A stretch of 64,000 nt of DNA from Chimonanthus salicifolius (lineage: Eukaryota; Streptophyta; Magnoliopsida; Laurales; Calycanthaceae), in the NCBI GenBank assembly GCA_013350335.1, contig CM023534.1, positions 3,472,001-3,536,000 of the forward strand. The letters run 5' to 3'. Shown here one piece after another: positions 60,701-64,000 of this stretch; within the stretch, counting starts at the first letter, position 1, and each line of letters opens with the position of its first letter. Made by a program: the position numbers and the translations under genes. Below the pieces are notes generated by a model, which had not been told where the DNA came from, searched no databases, and saw only the letters and a program-made list of their open reading frames with translations.

Positions 60701-61083
60701 CTCATTCTGGAATATGTAAACATGGCCTAAAGGTTGCACATTTGACACTTACCAGTTGTTCTATAAGCTCTTGTTGAGGAATCCACTGTTAGTTTCATGT
60801 TGGAACAGGAAGAAAGAATTACTCTTGGCTTGACATATTATTTTGTTAGCAATATATTTTATCTACTCATGACTAGTGGACGCAAAATTATATATATGAT
60901 TTGTTATCATCTAAGATTTTAATCAAGACTGACTATTATTTATCATGTTTTAGATCATATGATGGCAATGAAGATGATTGACCAAGCACATATCAGGAAG
61001 GGAAAAATAAAGTCCTTCACCTCTTACTGTGGAGGACTTCCTTCTCCAGCTGCTGCAAACAACCCACTAGCCTATAAGTTCAG
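29664..61083 (+). CDS. LKR/SDH: Bifunctional lysine-ketoglutarate reductase / saccharopine dehydrogenase, 3' end beyond window
   Basis: Seventeen coding exons with GT-AG borders: 29664-29912, 30050-30136, 30213-30342, 30707-30880, 32705-32787, 34232-34348, 36226-36301, 40598-40769, 41660-41756, 41904-42070, 43837-43891, 44072-44212, 46791-47138, 47450-47530, 58433-58498, 59521-59638, 60954-61083. They join in frame without stops, giving 763 codons plus 2 nt. The acceptor of the first coding exon is at 29645. The start, MLGNGVVGILS, matches the conserved N terminus. The enzyme condenses lysine with 2-oxoglutarate to saccharopine (LKR), then oxidises it to glutamate and aminoadipic semialdehyde (SDH), the cytosolic first steps of lysine breakdown. 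About 290 C-terminal residues lie past the window. The exon that should follow (beginning WNPAGAIR in relatives) is not found before 64000. Confidence 0.97.
31389..32411. mobile_element. Non-autonomous TIR element (hAT-like), about 1.0 kb
   Basis: The left end catagtttgaaaactc and the right end reverse-complemented, catggaataacaaactc, are similar. Both continue into cttgac and actcg-rich subterminal phrases. The flanks gcttaaac (31381-31388) and atttaaac (32412-32419) match at 6 of 8 bases. The interior is AT-rich, then purine-rich (31.74-32.04 kb, with spurious Phe-rich frames on the minus strand). It lies in the LKR/SDH intron 30881-32704. Confidence 0.5.
31602..31622 (+). repeat. Short interstitial telomere-like motif
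   Basis: The sequence ggtttagggttagggtttagg contains about three units of the plant telomere repeat TTTAGGG, one of them lacking a T. It sits between two direct copies of an attatatacatcatcatgt segment (about 31547-31566 and 31653-31672). Confidence 0.75.
33005..33147. repeat. 43-bp tandem repeat, about three copies
   Basis: Copies lie at 33005-33047, 33048-33090 and a more diverged one at about 33105-33147. Each contains ctgatcatcttctac followed by the hairpin acttagtt-ttc-aactaagt. It lies in an LKR/SDH intron. Confidence 0.88.
33178..33346. mobile_element. MULE-type MITE, 169 bp, 9-bp TSD
   Basis: Exact 9-bp repeats ttcatcaaa flank the element (33169-33177 and 33347-33355). The inverted ends are ggataatgatc and, reverse-complemented, gggtaatgatcc. 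They continue into long arms that share gtgcaccatg, taaaaggaaaa and accattttgcc. The 9-bp TSD and the long arms fit a Mutator-derived MITE. Confidence 0.85.
35030..35590 (-). mobile_element. RTE-type LINE relic
   Basis: Read on the minus strand, about 35575-35450 gives GVLCDIK-like, then EGSFYKMRVRPTML (an RTE-like motif). About 35130-35060 gives DKDMVINRIEWKTTTKSRSL (resembling the RTE C-terminal AEWRNRIHVADP motif). Frames are broken. Assignment rests on motif resemblance. Confidence 0.5.
36663..36712. repeat. (CT)14(AT)11 compound microsatellite
   Basis: A pure CT run at 36663-36690 changes directly into a pure AT run at 36691-36712. It lies in the intron 36302-40597. Confidence 0.97.
36965..37092. 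repeat. GT-rich minisatellite-like tract
   Basis: It contains repeated phrases tgtgtgcatgtgcatgta and shorter tgtgtg/catgtg units, ending in a gggggctgggggg run. Confidence 0.7.
37202..38095. mobile_element. Non-autonomous hAT element, 894 bp, 8-bp TSD
   Basis: Exact 8-bp repeats ttcgggag-like in position, sequence ttgcggag, flank it (37194-37201 and 38096-38103). The termini are inverted: left tagggctgcaactcgggt, right reverse-complemented tagggctgcaactcgggt. Both ends are crowded with gggtcgggt units, as subterminal transposase-binding repeats of hAT elements often are. No transposase frame was seen. The internal pyrimidine-rich block yields only low-complexity frames. Confidence 0.92.
38269..38984. 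mobile_element. Non-autonomous TIR element, 716 bp
   Basis: The left end aatgttatcaaaaccggacc and the right end reverse-complemented, aatgtaatcaaaaccggacc, are inverted copies. The flanks gtatgc (38263-38268 and 38985-38990) match exactly at 6 bp. A 4-bp reading with a longer TIR is also possible, so the superfamily is not settled. The core is AT-rich and has no transposase frame. Confidence 0.75.
39124..39270. mobile_element. Palindromic MITE-like segment, about 147 bp
   Basis: The left arm (gaccaaatttcagctcc, aaactcaattt, taatggtcaaa) is mirrored by the right arm (ttttgaccatta, aaattgagttt, ggggctagaatttggt). Related segments sit inside the hAT-like elements at 15671-16330 and 42346-42913. 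Confidence 0.65.
39315..40461 (-). mobile_element. 5'-truncated L1-type LINE, about 1.15 kb
   Basis: A poly(T) at about 39315-39323 is the antisense tail. The minus strand encodes a long RNase H piece (39569-40051): LAPEDFYLSWEGCIKG, FNVDVAARGKPRPARIGEE, MDSNEAELRAIRRALQVW, and NLIIEGDSTNAISW. A frame-shifted zf-RVT region lies upstream (40010-40461). At nucleotide level it is closely related to the LINE at 50.3-57.4 kb (shared cttgaaaaagaggatc and following bases). The TSD is obscured by TCTA-type microsatellite DNA. Confidence 0.88.
42346..42913. mobile_element. Non-autonomous hAT-like element, about 570 bp
   Basis: The left end is taggcctgtccacgg. The right end reverse-complemented is taggggtgttcgtgac. 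Both have subterminal gagc/cccg phrases. The core (42541-42712) is palindromic and related to 39124-39270. No clear TSD remains. It resembles the element at 15671-16330 in ends and core. Confidence 0.5.
44458..44802 (-). mobile_element. 5'-truncated L1-type LINE, 345 bp, 10-bp TSD
   Basis: The repeats tggaacttat at 44448-44457 and 44803-44812 flank the insert. Its left end is poly(T) followed by the family 3' end (gagcagtaatagagaaaac). The minus strand encodes the end of RNase H (LVKEIKELISGLEVSLVHIS, then ANGMADFFVKNG). It is antisense in the LKR/SDH intron 44213-46790. Confidence 0.85.
44929..45123. mobile_element. Solo LTR, 195 bp, 5-bp TSD
   Basis: It starts tgtaataccctg and ends gggtcattaca (TG...CA). 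Exact 5-bp repeats gagta flank it at 44924-44928 and 45124-45128. A TATA-like tatataag lies about 70 bp in. The body includes ccttttgggagcaac and gcagacaatattgtacta, phrases I associate with common short plant LTRs. The small size fits a TRIM/SMART-type element reduced to one LTR. Confidence 0.87.
45960..46260. repeat. Degenerate ggtcatgg-rich repeat
   Basis: Many diverged copies of gggtcatgg / ggatcatg / ggtcatgga phrases occur without a strict period. It may be the subterminal part of a decayed DNA transposon. It is non-coding. Confidence 0.5.
47251..47368. repeat. 59-bp tandem duplication
   Basis: Copies at 47251-47309 and 47310-47368 both begin tatggcatacatattcca and contain taagagctgtctttg, with a few substitutions. 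It lies in the short intron 47139-47449. Confidence 0.9.
48949..49035 (-). repeat. tRNA-derived SINE-like copy 3
   Basis: This is the best preserved of three copies. The reverse strand reads a tRNA-like A box (tagcacaactga) and, about 35 nt later, a B box (gggttcaattcc), followed by tatgggtgtcaaata. The other copies are at 1931-2035 and 7803-7890. Confidence 0.5.
49036..49295. repeat. Half copy of the foldback element family
   Basis: Ordered phrases (gggccttaaaaaacatggctt, atccaatcaagatgaaa, cattcatgtgggcc, gttctcatgaaag) match the right arm of the foldback element at 49407-49921. A second half copy occupies about 49965-50275 (ccgtgagggttctta, gggtctttaaaaccat, cattcaatcaagctaaa). Confidence 0.5.
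49407..49921. mobile_element. Full-length foldback element, 515 bp
   Basis: The whole element is one inverted repeat. The left end is tatagtgtggatccctaaga. The right end reverse-complemented is tatagtgtagatcccgtaag. The arms stay alignable for about 240 bp, through gaaccattctca, tttgtgcaca, gtcttgg, tttatttgat, gaaattcat and gcgtcaaattggg, with a loop near 49650-49672. No TSD longer than TA is visible. There is no coding capacity. Confidence 0.85.
54223..54496. repeat. 20-bp minisatellite inside the solo LTR, about 14 units
   Basis: Units of tctaccatgggaccaacatg alternate with tctaacataagaccaatacg, giving a 40-bp higher-order period. One unit near 54435 is shortened. Related ccatggg phrases spread more loosely over 53.7-54.7 kb. 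Confidence 0.88.
55097..55490. repeat. Four dispersed copies of a cacgtgaggga motif block inside the solo LTR
   Basis: Blocks of about 40 bp (atcacgtgagggacgtacc, then accacgtctcaat) start near 55097, 55337, 55379 and 55419. The first and last are followed by a matching stretch (aagtgaccWagtcacata...catctcaRtgcc), which indicates a segmental duplication of about 320 bp. The cacgtg cores could act as G-boxes, but that is only inference. Confidence 0.75.
57430..57960 (+). mobile_element. Older L1-type LINE relic (pre-zf-RVT region)
   Basis: Frames with several shifts read like the LINE linker between RT and zf-RVT: LKKMNNVVV, CKWSWRYVKENDALQRVLEG, EMVDVDG, HEGEEAYKDVLRFVVGKGNK and VAFWDDV. It is more decayed than the adjacent LINE that ends at 57410. 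That element may have inserted into or beside it. Confidence 0.6.
59826..59935 (+). mobile_element. RTE-type LINE fragment
   Basis: It encodes RMLRWICDVIIKDG and RLSLKGAPIEEKMID, the conserved C-terminal stretch of plant RTE reverse transcriptases (MRMLRWMCG...; VAPIEEKM). Only about 110 bp remain, in the intron 59639-60953. Confidence 0.7.
59940..60560 (+). mobile_element. L1-type LINE 3' relic (zf-RVT region)
   Basis: Broken frames give FPFKSIWKLATPRQKHFVG, then a cysteine/histidine zf-RVT-like part (CFLCWHNNE; GHILLHCPF) and VPLAISWIVWKEHKRHIFED. It ends in an AT-rich 3' tail with aaaaaaa near 60553. It is a different family from the FADD-bearing LINE above, with no RNase H seen. Confidence 0.65.
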
Positions 61084-61578
61084 GTTTGCATTCAAACTTC
61101 ATGTGGTGAACATACTATTGATCATGATTATGTTGACTCTGTACCCGACAATGTGCATTGTGTGAAATGGCAGTCCACCTACATATCTTTTAAAAGTATG
61201 TGCTTGTGAAAAACAAGATCATGTCAATCTGATTTGCATTAATGTTATCCTGAAGTAAATAAATATACTTGGCCAAGAACTACATCAATTAAATTTCGTG
61301 CAGATGGCCTCATTCCCTCCCATTTGTCAAACTCAATTTGATCCAACTCCAAGTTATGTCAGTCCTTCATCTAAAAACCATAGTTTTTAACAGTTGTACA
61401 TAAATGATCTATAGGTTATAAAAATCACCTGTTGAGTAAGACAGTCATTATGATTTTGGTGTGACCATCCACTGATGAGGAGACTTTTCCATCCCAAACC
61501 TTCCACATGGATAGGTATGACCCTAGGTGGGCCCCTAATAGCAAGACTGCACCAAATGTCATGCAACATAGGTTGTGG

Positions 61579-63667
61579 TTGACCTTCAAGACCAATACTG
61601 TGTTAAGAGTGTTCAAGATGAGATTAAATGGAGACAAAGGTCTAGGGAAAGATGGGCAAAAGAAGGCGATAAAAATTTCAAATTCTTCCATGTCGTGGCT
61701 TATACTCACAAACGAGTCACATCAAACCATCATTGTTGATGAAACCACCATTTTTTACAAGGAACCTATCATCTCCTCAATCATTGACTATTTCCAGAAA
61801 CTGTACTCGGCTAACTTTTGGGATAGAGTACCTATTGTTGGCCTCCCTCATGACACTTCCTTGATAGATGAGCCCTTTACTGAAGACGAGATTATGTCTG
61901 CAGTCTGGGACTTGTGTGATGACAGTGCTCCAGGCCTGAATGATTTTCTTCAAGTCTTTTTGGGAAGTTTTGAAAGATGACCTCATTGCTTTTGTTCAGG
62001 AGTTCCATGAGAGGAAGTATTCCTAAAGAGCTTGCTGCATCTTTTTGGTTCTTATTCCCAAAAAGGATGGTGCTTCTTCACTCAAAGACTGCAAGCCTAT
62101 CAATCTCCTTGGTAGTCCTTACAAGATCCTCTCGGAGCTCTTAGCAAACAAGTTGAAGCCCCTTCTTCCATGCCTCATCTCACATTTTCAGTCCGCTAGG
62201 TGGATGGTAGAGTGGTAGACAAATCTTGGATGCGGACAATCCTTCATAATTCTTTCAAGTGGCCCCGATTACTTTCCTTGGGCACCTGAAAGCTGATATT
62301 AAATTGACCGGCAAGGCTGATGGAACAAACTTCAATAAAGTGATCTGCCCACCAAAATATAGATACTTGCATCTCCACAGAGCTAACCTCTTACTAAAGT
62401 TCACAATGATGGGTTCCCAAAGCGAGTAACTACGAAGTCTTTAGAATGATCAGGAGGAAAAGAGAGTACCATTTGGTTAGTTGGAACCAAGTCTGTCTCC
62501 CAATAAAAGCTGGCGGTCTTGGCGTCCGGCCCATCAAGGGCATTAATATTGCTTTTCTCTCAAAATGGCTGTGGAGAATCGGTTTTGTGATACTCCATGG
62601 AAATCTCTGCTCATTTCAAAGTGCAGGATCAACAATAATGGTTGGAATATTAACCCCGCACCTCGTAGGGCTTTAGGTATGTGGAGAGTTATTTGTGCTT
62701 GTGTGGAGAAGTTCAAAGAAAGTATCCGGTTCAAAGTGGGGCAAGGCGACCGCGTCAAATTTTGGACCGACCCTTGGCAAGACTCCATTCCCCTTGCCTC
62801 TCAGTTCCCATCTCTTTTTCGTCTTGCCCTCTTTCCTGATGGATTCGTCTCAGCTTTCTACTACGAGAGAGGTGATCAGTTGGTGTAGAATATTCGTTTC
62901 TGCCGAAACTCGAGGGAACCTCCCCTTTCTTCTGCTCGGATCCTTGTGATGGAGGACGATATCTTGATTTTGTGGCCCAACAATTCTGGATCCTTCTCAG
63001 TAAAGTCCTTTTATGAGTGGAGCAACATGAGTGAAACCGTTCCTCTCGTGGATCCATCCATTTGGCCCTCTAGAGCCCCACCCTACTCCCCTAGAGCCAT
63101 CAGCTTCATGTGGACTGCCGGCCTTGGGAAGATTCTTACACAAGACAACTTGCGCAAGTGAGGAAGGGTTTTAGTCGGTGCATTCTTGCCTCTGAAGACG
63201 TAGATCACTTGTTCATTCACTGTTCTTTCTCATCTTCAGTTTAGAGTGCCATTCTAGACCAGTTCGGCATACAGTGGACTATGCCTTCTTCAGTAGCTTA
63301 GCTTTCCTTCGTGTGGAAGATTTTTAATACTTCCACCAGGTGCACCATTATGTGGCGTTTTGCCCTCTTTGCAACCCTTTGGAGTATCTGGTGGGAGTAG
63401 AATAATAGAGTTTTCCATAATAGTGCAAAAAGCCCCCAAAATGTTGATAACCGAGTTCTTGCCAAATGTGTTGCTTGGGTGTCTTCCCTGTTCGACTTCC
63501 AACATTATTCCTTGACTGACATGTTGCATGCTAGGTTTCTTTTCTTTTTTTGGGTCCATCTTTTGTGGGTGTAAAGGGCTATTGATTTTTTCCTGCTTTT
63601 ATGTACTTTGTTTTCGCACCTTTGGTGCTTTTAATATAATCTTATTTACCATTTCAAAAACAAAAAA
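61579..63667 (+). mobile_element. 5'-truncated L1-type LINE, 2.1 kb, 14-bp TSD, internally deleted RT
   Basis: It is flanked by aacataggttgtgg at 61565-61578 and 63668-63681, with an A-rich tail before the right copy. Frames give RSREKWAKEGDKNFKFFH, IDYFQKLYSANFWDRV, PFTEDEIMSAVWDL, VLIPKKDGASSLKDC and INLLGSPYKILSELLANKLK. The frame then jumps to the post-RT linker (KTLEW-like decay; FLSKWLWRIG) and zf-RVT (ISFMWTAGLGKILTQDN). The RT palm motif (F/YADD) is absent, so the RT core is deleted. No RNase H follows. It is in the intron after the last visible LKR/SDH exon. Confidence 0.88.
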
Positions 63668-63681
63668 AACATAGGTTGTGG

Positions 63682-64000
63682 CTGAATGTGCACATGTGAA
63701 GTGTTTCATTTTTTCCTTTTTTTTTTCGTTTTTTTGTTGAGACGATCAATGCAAACTTTTCACCTACCCCTGTAAATTTCTCTTATACATATTTCAGGTG
63801 GAAAAAAATGTATCCAAGCTCTGTACAACTATTAAAATTTGAATTTCTATACTTATATGGGATGGACCTGAAATTTTGTGCACACATAATCCATCTAGTG
63901 CATTCCTCTCTCTCTTCGTGAAATGGTACACATCAGAAATTAGCATTCATTCCCCCTTTATGCATAGTTTAATTTTCATTTAATGAAACCATATTTGTTC
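63682..64000 (+). other. Remaining LKR/SDH intron to window end
   Basis: AT-rich DNA with a T-rich run near 63707-63737. No exon of the missing SDH C-terminal part and no element was recognised. Confidence 0.6.

Larger units (their letters stand above)
46791..61083 (+). other. SDH half of LKR/SDH (partial)
   Basis: The saccharopine dehydrogenase domain begins in the exon at 46791-47138. The Rossmann dinucleotide-binding loop reads LILGAGRVCQPAAEFLA (GAGRV at about residues 580-584). Then come VIVASLYLKDAEE, EVVISLLPASFHAFIANACI, LGEMGLDPGIDHMMAMKMID and KSFTSYCGGLPSPAAANNPL, all family-typical. A 10.9-kb intron (47531-58432) cuts the domain just after the nucleotide-binding core. The catalytic C-terminal part is outside the window. 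Confidence 0.92.

Noticed and set aside
61507..61980. A 157-aa frame as the next LKR/SDH exon
   Set aside because: It spans the LINE's left TSD (61565-61578) and encodes LINE sequence. It has no saccharopine dehydrogenase motif.

Overview
This is a window of a plant nuclear genome. Both genes recognised here, an ER-anchored ubiquitin-conjugating enzyme and the bifunctional lysine catabolic enzyme LKR/SDH, match plant family members through the whole of the visible coding sequence. Both have many GT-AG introns, the DNA is AT-rich, and the introns hold plant-type LINE, hAT, MULE and LTR relics. The introns are long (up to 10.9 kb) and TE-laden, which suggests an angiosperm with a moderately large, intron-expanded genome. 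The species cannot be fixed from the sequence.

Layout. 1-4.2 kb: intergenic, with a degraded LINE 3' end, a tRNA-derived SINE-like copy and a Stowaway-like MITE. 4.3-17.1 kb: a UBC33/34-type E2 gene on the plus strand, with a noncoding first exon ending at 4583, a 4.8-kb 5'UTR intron and nine coding exons that give 237 aa. 17.2-23.4 kb: AT-rich intergenic DNA in which I recognise no gene. 23.4-64 kb: LKR/SDH on the plus strand. It has a perfect G-box/ABRE upstream, a probable noncoding leader from about 23.85 kb, a coding start at 29664, and seventeen coding exons giving 763 complete codons up to 61083. The last roughly 290 codons of the SDH half lie beyond the window.

No frameshift or stop was found in the assembled coding sequence of either gene. 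Both look functional, and they are not functionally linked beyond being neighbours in the same orientation.

Most of the remaining structure is transposable-element archaeology inside introns, much of it datable by target-site duplications (TSDs) that can be read directly. It includes several 5'-truncated L1-type LINEs on both strands, RTE-type LINE relics, a 3.3-kb solo LTR nested in a LINE, a 195-bp solo LTR, an 894-bp hAT element, a 169-bp MULE-type MITE, a 716-bp TIR element and long foldback elements. There is also a tandem duplication in the LKR/SDH leader intron, one copy of which was later hit by a LINE. I found no operon-like, CRISPR, toxin or otherwise undescribed gene system.
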